Positions 16,004 through 22,661 of a stretch of DNA of 37,232 nucleotides are shown here, one piece after another. The DNA is from a virus. Every line of letters starts with the position of its first letter. Position 1 is the stretch's first letter. The notes under the pieces are model-generated. The model made no database searches. It was not told the DNA's origin and was given only the letters and a program-made list of their open reading frames with translations. The position numbers and the translations under genes are program-made. Where the stretch lies: positions 1 to 37,232 of the IMG/VR virus record IMGVR_UViG_3300021960_008373, one strand, 5' to 3'.

Positions 16004-16311
16004 TGAGTATAAAAGCATGGTCAGATGAGCAAGAAAATAAACTTATTGAACTGTATACACAGAATGAAGTAACAGATGTTCACGAGTTATCTAAAATTTT
16101 TGGAAAAGGGTATAGATCTGTAATCAGTAAACTAGTGCAGCTTAAGATATACCAAAAACCAAAAGAAAAAGAAGAAAACAAAACTAAAACAGTAAAAACT
16201 ATGTTAAGAGAAATTGAAGAACTTTTAGATATTCAAATAGAAGGAATCAATCTTAACAAAAAAGAGAACTTAATAAAATTAGTTGAAGCATTAAATAATA
16301 AATTAGCATGA
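16003..16311 (+). CDS. Small HTH protein (SANT/GcrA-like N-terminal domain)
   Basis: The 102-residue protein opens with AWSDEQENKLIELYTQN, then VHELSKIFGKGYRSVISKLVQLKIYQKP, a three-helix DNA-binding pattern with the same W...L...Y...L...S.I.KL spacing as each repeat of the protein encoded at 18714. The remainder is a Lys/Glu linker and a coiled-coil-like helix (REIEELLDIQIEGINLNKKENLIKLVEALN). Probably a DNA-binding or transcription accessory protein. One-base overlap upstream, 4-base overlap downstream. Confidence 0.65.
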   Translation: MSIKAWSDEQENKLIELYTQNEVTDVHELSKIFGKGYRSVISKLVQLKIYQKPKEKEENKTKTVKTMLREIEELLDIQIEGINLNKKENLIKLVEALNNKLA

Positions 16312-16754
16312 TTGACTGGAAAATTTTAAACTATTTAAATAAGCAAAAGTATAAAAGATCGTTGCTTATAGTAAAAGATATTAATCAAGTAGAAAAATTT
16401 GTAATTAGCCCACAGATTACAGTAATCGAAGAAAAAAATTTTCTTGAACATTTCCCAGAAAACGCGTATCATATAATTTCAACTTGGGAAATATTGTCTG
16501 AGGGGGCTTCGGTATCTATATATACCTATTTATCAAAAATGAATCATCTTTTACGAGATGATGGACAGCTCTATGTAAGAGTTCTTCACAATCAAAGTCA
16601 TTTAGTTGAATTTGATACCCCTCCTTTTTGCTGGAGCTTAGAAAGAATAGACTCCTTCGCAAAAGCAAAATCTTTTAATCTTTATAAAGAAGTAGAAAAA
16701 ATAAATACAAAAACCACTTCTTTTTTAAGATTTAAGTACATTCCCTCCTTTTAA
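16308..16754 (+). CDS. Methyltransferase-like protein, possibly degenerate
   Basis: The 148-residue protein contains FPENAYHIISTWEILSEGASVSIYTYLSKMNHLLRDDGQLYVRV, resembling the later part of class I methyltransferases (strand with D/H.I, helix, then hydrophobic LLRxxGxLxV). The glycine-rich SAM motif expected near residue 20 is replaced by SLLIVKDINQV. It may bind SAM poorly or not at all, or may be a structural relative. It is the last gene of the long operon that begins after the tmRNA. Confidence 0.5.
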   Translation: MIDWKILNYLNKQKYKRSLLIVKDINQVEKFVISPQITVIEEKNFLEHFPENAYHIISTWEILSEGASVSIYTYLSKMNHLLRDDGQLYVRVLHNQSHLVEFDTPPFCWSLERIDSFAKAKSFNLYKEVEKINTKTTSFLRFKYIPSF

Positions 16755-16768
16755 AGTTTAATTAACAA

Positions 16769-16811
16769 TTGCCTATCGGTAAAAAGTTATTGTATAATTT
16801 TTATACAATAA
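16769..16811 (+). promoter_or_regulatory. Sigma70-like promoter overlapping an 11-base perfect inverted repeat
   Basis: TTGCCT (16769-16774), an 18-base spacer and TATAAT (16793-16798) form a good -35/-10 pair upstream of the ligase gene at 16828. TTATTGTATAA (16787-16797) and TTATACAATAA (16801-16811) are perfect complements with a TTT centre, so most of the -10 box lies in the left arm. The dyad could be an operator, or form a hairpin in RNA read through from upstream. Confidence 0.75.
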
Positions 16812-16827
16812 AGCGGATAACTATTTT

Positions 16828-18564
16828 ATGACATACGAAGAATTAAAAGAACTAGTTGCTCATCACTGCCACTTATACTACGATGTAAATCGTCCTGAGT
16901 TAAGTGATACAGAGTTTGACCAACTATATGATAAACTGGTAAAAGTAGAAACAGGTCAAGGATGGCATGATTCCGACTCTCCTACCGTTCGTGTAGGGGG
17001 TGTAGCTGGTAAAGTACGTCATCCATATAAATTATACTCTCTTCGTAAAGTGTATGATGAAGAAGAGATTGAAGACAAATTTATAGTTGAGACTCCTAAA
17101 ATGGACGGAGCCAACTTAACAATTATCTATAAAAATGGAAAACCTTCTATGGCTCTAACTCGCGGAAATGGTGAGTTTGGAGAGGATGTTTCACATCTAC
17201 TCCCAGGCATATTAGGTATTCCAGAATATATTGCAGGAGATGTAGCCGTAAACGGTGAGTGTGTTACTGACAATGATGTAGATAATTTTAGAAATTACGT
17301 TAGCGGAGCACTCGGCCTACTTGACCTTGAAGAGTTTCGTTCTCGTAATATTAGATTTATTGCACACGAACTTTTAGGTGTAACGATGAACTACACCAAT
17401 AAAATGAAGATTCTATCTGGATCATTATTTCATACAGTTTTTGATGAGGAGCTATGTTCAAAGTACCCTCAAGACGGACTAGTATACAGAATTGATGATT
17501 GGAAAGAGTGTGAAAGGTTAGGATACACCTCTAAATATCCAAGGTTCGCTGTGGCTCTTAAAGAAAAAGAGAGTCTTACAGCTACAACAACATTACAAGA
17601 TGTGATTTGGGTTGTTGGTAGAACTGGAACTGTTAATCCCACGGGCATAGTAGACCCGGTAGAACTTGATGGTGCGACTGTAAGTCGCGTAACTCTTCAC
17701 AATATAGAATTCATCGAAAGCCATGACTTGGGCCTTGGCGACCTGATACAGATCGAAAGAGCAGGCGGGGTGATTCCGAAGTTTAATAGAGTACTCCAGC
17801 ACTCACAACATAATCTAAAAATTAAACAAAGACATGCCGAAGAGAGTATTGGACACGCTCTTCGTAAAGTCGGCCCAAAGTTATTTGTGACTGATGCTTC
17901 GCAACACAGTACAAGTAAGCTGCTAGAACATTTTATCAAGACTCTTGAAATCAAGGGACTTGGCCCTGCGTCCGTGTCTAAAATGGGGCTACTTCATCCG
18001 ATTGATCTTTTTGATAATCAAGACTGGAGTATTCTTGGGGCAAATGGCGAAAAAGTTGTAGCAGAAATTGAACGCAGCAAGACAAAGCCTTATGAGCTAG
18101 TTCTTGCATCTCTAGGTATCCCTGGTGTTGGAAAGAGAGCTTCAAAGCTGATTGTAAAACACATACCTTCGTTTGATCGGTTGCGAGAGATCGAAACGGT
18201 GCAGATACACGGAATTGGGCCTAAAACCGTAGAAAATCTACTAGTTTGGCTTGACACGAACGAGGAGTGGGTCTACGGGCTTCCTCTTCAACTAGAGCAG
18301 AATCAAAGCATAGACTTCGAGAGTGATTCCAGCGAAGTAAGAAAGATCTGTATAACAGGGAAAATAGATATGACCCGTAATGAACTTGCTGAAATGTTAG
18401 AAGGCAAGGGATTTAAGGTCACTAACACAGTCACAAAAGACTGCTATGCTTTGATAACTGCTGGAGATACTAGTAGCAGTAAGTATAAGAAAGCTGATAC
18501 TAGCGGCATTAAGATCGTAGACTATTGGGAAAACAGAACTGAAGTGTTAAATGGTGCTTTTTGA
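16828..18564 (+). CDS. ligA: NAD-dependent DNA ligase, lacking the zinc finger
   Basis: The 578-residue protein follows LigA domain order: NAD-binding Ia domain (LYYDVNRPELSDTEFDQLYDKL), adenylation domain with KMDG (K91 takes the AMP), OB fold, helix-hairpin-helix repeats (LEIKGLGPASVSKM, GIPGVGKRASKLI, IHGIGPKTVENLL) and a C-terminal BRCT domain (about residues 505-578). It seals nicks using NAD. Compared with roughly 670 residues in bacteria, it lacks the four-cysteine zinc finger: the segment between OB fold and first HhH (SIGHALRKVGPKLFVTDASQ) has no cysteine. The second half is visibly less AT-rich than the first. Confidence 0.95.
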   Translation: MTYEELKELVAHHCHLYYDVNRPELSDTEFDQLYDKLVKVETGQGWHDSDSPTVRVGGVAGKVRHPYKLYSLRKVYDEEEIEDKFIVETPKMDGANLTIIYKNGKPSMALTRGNGEFGEDVSHLLPGILGIPEYIAGDVAVNGECVTDNDVDNFRNYVSGALGLLDLEEFRSRNIRFIAHELLGVTMNYTNKMKILSGSLFHTVFDEELCSKYPQDGLVYRIDDWKECERLGYTSKYPRFAVALKEKESLTATTTLQDVIWVVGRTGTVNPTGIVDPVELDGATVSRVTLHNIEFIESHDLGLGDLIQIERAGGVIPKFNRVLQHSQHNLKIKQRHAEESIGHALRKVGPKLFVTDASQHSTSKLLEHFIKTLEIKGLGPASVSKMGLLHPIDLFDNQDWSILGANGEKVVAEIERSKTKPYELVLASLGIPGVGKRASKLIVKHIPSFDRLREIETVQIHGIGPKTVENLLVWLDTNEEWVYGLPLQLEQNQSIDFESDSSEVRKICITGKIDMTRNELAEMLEGKGFKVTNTVTKDCYALITAGDTSSSKYKKADTSGIKIVDYWENRTEVLNGAF

Positions 18565-18609
18565 TGATTTTCACAAAAGACCAAAAGACTAAATACAGTC
18601 ACATTAATC

Positions 18610-18668
18610 TTGCTCTATCATCTTTTACCTGCTATAATCCTTTTATGACGTTGAGAGAAAAACTCTCA
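18610..18668 (+). promoter_or_regulatory. Sigma70-like promoter with 5'UTR hairpin
   Basis: TTGCTC (18610-18615), a 17-base spacer and TATAAT (18633-18638) precede the HTH-repeat gene at 18714. Downstream, TGAGAG (18652-18657) and CTCTCA (18663-18668) pair around five A bases, which would place a hairpin near the 5' end of the transcript. An AAGGAG site lies just before the ATG. The leader of about 70 bases is longer than for other units in the window. Confidence 0.7.
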
Positions 18669-18713
18669 GTCAAAAAAAACCAAAACAACTACTGACAAAA
18701 CAAAGGAGAAAAC

Positions 18714-19397
18714 ATGTCTAAGTTTGAATACACAGATGAAATGGTCACCCGCATGAATGATATCTGCGGCAGTGGCGTAACTGAGGATATTATTGAGTCG
18801 CTTTGCGACGAGTTTGAATTTCCTCGCCGTTCGGTAACCGCAAAGCTACGGAAGCTTGGTTACGACGTTCCTAAGAAGCCAGGTGCAGCGCCTGTCTTTA
18901 CTGCAGAAGAGACTGATGGTCTTGCTGCTTATCTTGAAGCTAACTCTGGTAACCAGACAGCTGAAGAAATTGCTGCTGGATTTGCAGACGGTAAGTTTAC
19001 CGCCCGTCAGATCAATGGTAAGGCTCTCTCACTTGAGATGACCTCACACATCAAGCCAGCTGAGAAGAAGGTCACTCCAAAGACCTACTCTGCCGAAGAA
19101 GAAGAGAAGATCGCTTCTATGGTTGAAGATAACGCGTTCCTAGAGGACATTGCCGAAGCAGTTGGTAAGACCGCTAACTCAGTTCGTGGTAAGCTTCTAA
19201 GCATGGGCCTCAAGGCCGAGCAGAAGAACAAGAAGGGTACTAAGGCCGATCCTTACGAGGGTATCGAAGATATGCTCGAAATGACAGTCGAACAAATTGC
19301 AGAGCATTTTGATAAGACAGTCCGAGGCGTTAAGACTGTTCTTACTCGCCGGAGCCTATCCGCTGCTGATTACACACCAAAGACAGTCGAAGACTAA
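18714..19397 (+). CDS. Tandem helix-turn-helix (GcrA/SANT-like) repeat protein
   Basis: The 227-residue protein consists of about four similar HTH units: FEYTDEMVTRMNDI...RSVTAKLRKLGY; VFTAEETDGLAAYL...ARQINGKALSL; TYSAEEEEKIASMV...NSVRGKLLSMGL; and a last one, MLEMTVEQIAEHF...RGVKTVLTRRSL. Each has an acidic first helix, an aliphatic core and a recognition helix with S/T-V/I-x-x-K-L. It should bind DNA at several adjacent sites, as regulator or architectural protein. Its base composition is clearly richer in G+C than the neighbours and its codons look like those of a highly expressed gene. A good promoter and AAGGAG site precede it. Confidence 0.8.
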   Translation: MSKFEYTDEMVTRMNDICGSGVTEDIIESLCDEFEFPRRSVTAKLRKLGYDVPKKPGAAPVFTAEETDGLAAYLEANSGNQTAEEIAAGFADGKFTARQINGKALSLEMTSHIKPAEKKVTPKTYSAEEEEKIASMVEDNAFLEDIAEAVGKTANSVRGKLLSMGLKAEQKNKKGTKADPYEGIEDMLEMTVEQIAEHFDKTVRGVKTVLTRRSLSAADYTPKTVED

Positions 19398-19411
19398 TCT
19401 TCACCGCTCTT

Positions 19412-19451
19412 TGTTAAAATATAGAGTAGAGTGCTTTGCACTCTACTCTAT
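19412..19451 (+). promoter_or_regulatory. Extended -10 box followed by a 14-base perfect hairpin
   Basis: ATAGAGTAGAGTGC (19421-19434) and GCACTCTACTCTAT (19438-19451) are perfect complements around a TTT loop, a very stable hairpin. Directly before it is TGTTAAAAT (19412-19420), an extended -10 promoter form, with no good -35. No U-run follows, so it is not a normal intrinsic terminator for the HTH-repeat gene ending at 19397. It could stabilise the end of that mRNA or the start of the next one. Confidence 0.65.
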
Positions 19452-19466
19452 AGGTGTATCTAAAAT

Positions 19467-19775
19467 ATGACACGAGAACTAACTTTAAATGAAATTGAAG
19501 AACTTCAAATAGATTCCGTTTTATCCTTAAACGAAGAGGGTAAAACTGTCTTTTTTGATTCTTTAATCACACAATATTTTCCAAATATAAAAAGAGAATC
19601 GGCTGAGTATCATAACTTACAAGTTCATTACAGAGCTTGCTGGTTATTAGAAAAAATATATAGAAATAACGGGTTTATGAAAGAATGCTTTAGTGTAGTA
19701 TATACTAAAACGGGTCTAATAAGAAATGTTTGGAATGATTTATATTATACAGATGATGACTTAATAATACACTAG
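19467..19775 (+). CDS. Small protein of unknown function
   Basis: The 102-residue protein is acidic with a mostly helical pattern (TLNEIEELQIDSVLSLN, then NLQVHYRACWLLEKIYRNNG). No family motif or membrane segment seen. There is no strong ribosome-binding site before ATG 19467; the stable hairpin at 19421-19451 lies 15 bases upstream. It ends 8 bases before the nucleotidyltransferase fusion gene, whose AGGAG site lies in that gap, so the two are probably co-transcribed. Confidence 0.65.
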   Translation: MTRELTLNEIEELQIDSVLSLNEEGKTVFFDSLITQYFPNIKRESAEYHNLQVHYRACWLLEKIYRNNGFMKECFSVVYTKTGLIRNVWNDLYYTDDDLIIH

Positions 19776-19783
19776 GAGAATTA

Positions 19784-20545
19784 ATGAAATACGTATTAGT
19801 AACTGGAGGATTTGACCCTGTTCATTCTGGGCACATAGAGTATTTTAAGGCAGCTAAGAAATTAGGTGATAAATTAATTGTAGGATTAAATTCAGACGAA
19901 TGGCTTACTCGTAAAAAGGGTAAGCCATTTATGCCTTTAAAAGAACGTATTAGTGTAATAGAAAACTTAAAAATGGTTGACGAAGTTATAACCTGGGATG
20001 ATTCTGATGGGTCGGCTAGTGCAGCTATTTTTAAACTTCGTTGTACTACACAGAATGATGACTCTATAATTTTTGCTAACGGAGGAGATAGAACAGAAAC
20101 TAATACTCCTGAGCAAAAACTATGGAAAGATACGATAGGCGTTGAGTTTGCGTTTAATGTAGGAGGGGATAAGAAAACCTCTTCTAGTGTTATTTTAAAC
20201 AACTGGGATAAAGAATTCGCAATTAGAGATTGGGGAACTTGGAGTGTTCTAAAAGAATACTCTAATGTAAAAGTAAAAGAACTAGTAGTAAAACCTGGAC
20301 ATTCTCTAAGTATGCAACGACACCGACATAGAGAAGAGCTGTGGTTTGTGTTAGAAGGAACTGCCACTGTAGGAACTTTAAATATCTCGTCAGATTATGA
20401 TTATTACACTGTAGAAAAGCTTCGCACTACAACAATTAGAAAGAAACAATGGCACCAACTACAAAATAAACAAGATGAAATATTAAGAGTAGTTGAAGTT
20501 CAATATGGCGATCTTTGTGAAGAAGACGATATTGAAAGAAAATAA
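19784..20545 (+). CDS. Fusion of a cytidylyltransferase-like domain and a mannose-6-phosphate isomerase-type cupin
   Basis: Residues 1-140 form a HxGH nucleotidyltransferase (VTGGFDPVHSGHIEYFKAA; HSGH at 14-17; KTSSSVIL as the ISSTxII-type motif), like RfaE/HldE or TagD enzymes that activate sugar or alcohol phosphates. Residues 148-253 are a type II mannose-6-phosphate isomerase cupin (WGTWSVLKEY, VVKPGHSLSMQRHRHREELWFVLEGTA, with metal ligands around H180, H182 and E185), the domain usually fused to mannose-1-phosphate guanylyltransferase. The combination is unusual. It may couple isomerisation and activation of a sugar phosphate. Confidence 0.85.
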   Translation: MKYVLVTGGFDPVHSGHIEYFKAAKKLGDKLIVGLNSDEWLTRKKGKPFMPLKERISVIENLKMVDEVITWDDSDGSASAAIFKLRCTTQNDDSIIFANGGDRTETNTPEQKLWKDTIGVEFAFNVGGDKKTSSSVILNNWDKEFAIRDWGTWSVLKEYSNVKVKELVVKPGHSLSMQRHRHREELWFVLEGTATVGTLNISSDYDYYTVEKLRTTTIRKKQWHQLQNKQDEILRVVEVQYGDLCEEDDIERK

Positions 20546-20548
20546 GAT

Positions 20549-20591
20549 TTGACTGTTACTTTAACTTATTGTAAAATAGTAAAAAATAAGT
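20549..20591 (+). promoter_or_regulatory. Sigma70-like promoter overlapping an inverted repeat
   Basis: TTGACT (20549-20554), a 17-base spacer and TAAAAT (20572-20577) precede the UvsE gene at 20602. ACTTATT (20564-20570) and AATAAGT (20585-20591) are complements that flank the -10 box; the right arm abuts the TAGGAG ribosome-binding site. The promoter is near consensus; the dyad is short and could be partly due to AT richness. Confidence 0.78.
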
Positions 20592-20601
20592 AGGAGATAA
20601 C

Positions 20602-21699
20602 ATGTATTTTAACCAATCACAAACTGATTGGCGCATTTCCCAATGCTGCCAATTTCACGACAAATCACTAGCTAAACGATATAATTTCGGAACAACGACA
20701 AAAACCTACGCTCTTAAAGACGGAGGTAAAGAACGTGTTCAATCTAAAGCTATTGAGAATTGCAAAAAACTAGTAGATATTCTTTCTACATATTTTACAA
20801 AACAACCTAGAAATTTGCGCAGTTTCAGAATTTCTTCTGAGATGCTCCCTTGCTATACTCTAGAGTTTACAGAGCCTTGGTATGAAGAAATCATGCCAGA
20901 GATTTCTAAACTTCTAAAACAAGCAGGAGATATTGCTAAAGAACATGAAATTAGACTATCAGTTCACCCTGGTCAGTATACAGTTCTTGCGTCTAACAAT
21001 CCACAGGTTGTTGAAAACTCAATCAAAGACCTTGAATACCATGCCCTCTATGGAATATTAATGGATATTCCTGCACCAGACTTTGCAATGAACATTCATC
21101 TTCAAGGTCTATATGGAGGAAAACACATTGACGGTATTAAACGTTTCGCTACTCACTTTGAATACTTATCAGAATACTCAAAACAATGCCTCACTGTCGA
21201 AAACGAAGACAAACCAAATGGATACGACATTGAGCACACCCTTGAACTCGCCCAACGAGTACCAGTCAGGACCTGCTTGGATATACACCACTACGCCTGT
21301 CACAGAATGCGGTCGTCAGAAAAAGCGATCAACTCATCGGGTAAAGAAGTTAACAGAAAAATCAGGGACGAAGTTAGACATATTAGTGTAAATGATGACT
21401 TCTTCAAAGAAGCTGTAAAAACCTGGGGAAATGTGCGTCCTCTGTTTCACAAGTCTCAATCGTTTCCGATAGACAACGAAAATTATTGGATGAAGCCAAA
21501 CGCTCATTCTGATATGTATCACGATGAAGACCTAATGTCACAAGCTATTCCTATGCTAGAGTACGCAGATTTTGAAGTGGAAGCTAAAAGCAAAGAAGTA
21601 GCTGTACAACATTTTTACAAATTTATACAAGACGAAGAATCTATGGCAGGAGAAAACTTGACATGCAAAAGCTATGGGGATATTGGTGCAAATCAATAG
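20602..21699 (+). CDS. uvsE: UV damage endonuclease (UvdE/UvsE family)
   Basis: The 365-residue protein carries the family signatures: FRISSEMLPCYTLEF near residue 74, RLSVHPGQYTVLASNN, NIHLQGLYGGK, LTVENEDKPNGYD and LDIHHYAC, which supply the metal-binding His, Glu and Asp residues of the TIM-barrel nuclease fold. It cuts the strand 5' to UV photoproducts and starts an excision repair path independent of UvrABC. Length is slightly above the bacterial norm. It has its own promoter and AGGAG site. For a marine phage it would protect DNA in sunlit water, by inference. Confidence 0.92.
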   Translation: MYFNQSQTDWRISQCCQFHDKSLAKRYNFGTTTKTYALKDGGKERVQSKAIENCKKLVDILSTYFTKQPRNLRSFRISSEMLPCYTLEFTEPWYEEIMPEISKLLKQAGDIAKEHEIRLSVHPGQYTVLASNNPQVVENSIKDLEYHALYGILMDIPAPDFAMNIHLQGLYGGKHIDGIKRFATHFEYLSEYSKQCLTVENEDKPNGYDIEHTLELAQRVPVRTCLDIHHYACHRMRSSEKAINSSGKEVNRKIRDEVRHISVNDDFFKEAVKTWGNVRPLFHKSQSFPIDNENYWMKPNAHSDMYHDEDLMSQAIPMLEYADFEVEAKSKEVAVQHFYKFIQDEESMAGENLTCKSYGDIGANQ

Positions 21700-21821
21700 G
21701 GAGCAAAGCTTATGAAGATAATAAAAAAGCTGATAGAGTAGCTATTATACGCACTATATGGGTTTTACTACATATTGTAACGTGTTTTGCAATCATCGCA
21801 AATGCTATAAGACACTGGTAA
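21663..21821 (+). CDS. 52-residue membrane protein
   Basis: ATG 21663 opens a short gene in another frame inside the last 37 bases of uvsE, with AGGAG about 10 bases upstream. It encodes a soluble, basic N-terminal half (MQKLWGYWCKSIGSKAYEDN) followed by RTIWVLLHIVTCFAIIANAI, one hydrophobic helix, and ends RHW. The pattern resembles small single-pass proteins repeatedly annotated in marine myoviruses, but that is from memory and not searched. Function unknown. It fills most of the gap before the promoter of the next gene. Confidence 0.65.
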   Translation: MQKLWGYWCKSIGSKAYEDNKKADRVAIIRTIWVLLHIVTCFAIIANAIRHW

Positions 21822-21833
21822 GTTACATTTTAA

Positions 21834-21868
21834 TTGACACATATTCTTCTTTATGTTAAAATAAAGAA
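21834..21868 (+). promoter_or_regulatory. Consensus sigma70 promoter with -10 box inside an inverted repeat
   Basis: TTGACA (21834-21839), a 17-base spacer and TAAAAT (21857-21862) make the best promoter in the window. TTCTTTAT (21847-21854) and ATAAAGAA (21861-21868) are perfect complements around a 6-base loop holding most of the -10 box. A start near 21869 would give a leader of about 16 bases, just enough for AGGAG (21873-21877) and ATG 21885. It probably drives the replication operon from the HTH gene through the polymerase. Confidence 0.85.
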
Positions 21869-21884
21869 AAATAGGAGATTGACT

Positions 21885-22661
21885 ATGGCTAAGAAGCCAA
21901 TAACAAACGAAATTTCAGAAACAAAAATTAGACAAGCTATCTGGATGATAAAAGCAAATAAGACTAAAAAGTCTGTTTGTGAACATCTTGGTATTGCTTA
22001 TAATACAAAACGTCTTGATACTATTATTAAAGAGTTTCAAGATAAAGAAAACAGACTAAAAGAGCTAAAAAAGAAACGCTCTAAAACTCCTTTCTCAGAG
22101 GCAGAAAAGAAAAGTATTGTAGACGATTATAATAATGGAGATAGTCAATCTGCCATTGCCACTCGTTTATACGCTTCTCCTCAGAGAATCAAAAACATTC
22201 TAATCGAAATGAACGTTCCTATTCGCGCTCGATCTAAAACTGGGAAAGCAAAAGTAGATCACGTTGTTCAAGACTTAGACGTTATCTTTAAAAAAGAAGA
22301 TAGAGTATTTATTCCAAAAATTAACGCTTTTGGCAAAGTAAAAGAAATTTTTGATGAAGAATGGATTGATTATCATAGACAGCCAGAACGTCGTCGATAC
22401 GTAGAACTTCACGCACTAGAAGAAGCTAAGAAACGGTATGGAGAAACGTTTGAAGGCCATGAAGATGTACACTGGAATATTTACTGGCAATATGATAACG
22501 GAACTGAATGGAAAGAGTCTGCTATAAAGTATAAAATCGGTCAAGTAGAAAATATAATAGAAGAAACCGGTAGAGAGTACTATTCACTATTTGTAGACGG
22601 AGACTACGGACATTTTAGGAATGAAAAACGAGAAAATCTTTTCCCTGTAAAGAGTAATTAA
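21885..22661 (+). CDS. HTH DNA-binding protein at the head of the replication operon
   Basis: ATG 21885 has AGGAG 7 bases upstream and begins MAKKPITNEISETKIRQAI; an in-frame ATG at 21834 would overlap the promoter. The 258-residue protein has two likely HTH segments (IKANKTKKSVCEHLGIAYNTKRL and YNNGDSQSAIATRLYASPQRIKNIL) linked by a basic stretch (ELKKKRSKTPFSE), then a mixed alpha/beta C-terminal domain rich in Trp, Tyr and Glu. A regulator or replication accessory role is likely. It ends TAATG, sharing one base with the helicase gene. Confidence 0.7.
   Translation: MAKKPITNEISETKIRQAIWMIKANKTKKSVCEHLGIAYNTKRLDTIIKEFQDKENRLKELKKKRSKTPFSEAEKKSIVDDYNNGDSQSAIATRLYASPQRIKNILIEMNVPIRARSKTGKAKVDHVVQDLDVIFKKEDRVFIPKINAFGKVKEIFDEEWIDYHRQPERRRYVELHALEEAKKRYGETFEGHEDVHWNIYWQYDNGTEWKESAIKYKIGQVENIIEETGREYYSLFVDGDYGHFRNEKRENLFPVKSN

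Noticed and set aside
18564-18695. Possible 43-residue gene starting at the ligase stop (MIFTKDQKTKYSH...)
   Set aside because: It contains the promoter and leader hairpin of the next gene, and has no ribosome-binding site or recognisable content.
19822-20367. 181-codon reverse-strand open frame
   Set aside because: It is a shadow of the nucleotidyltransferase/cupin fusion, whose motifs on the forward strand are clear.
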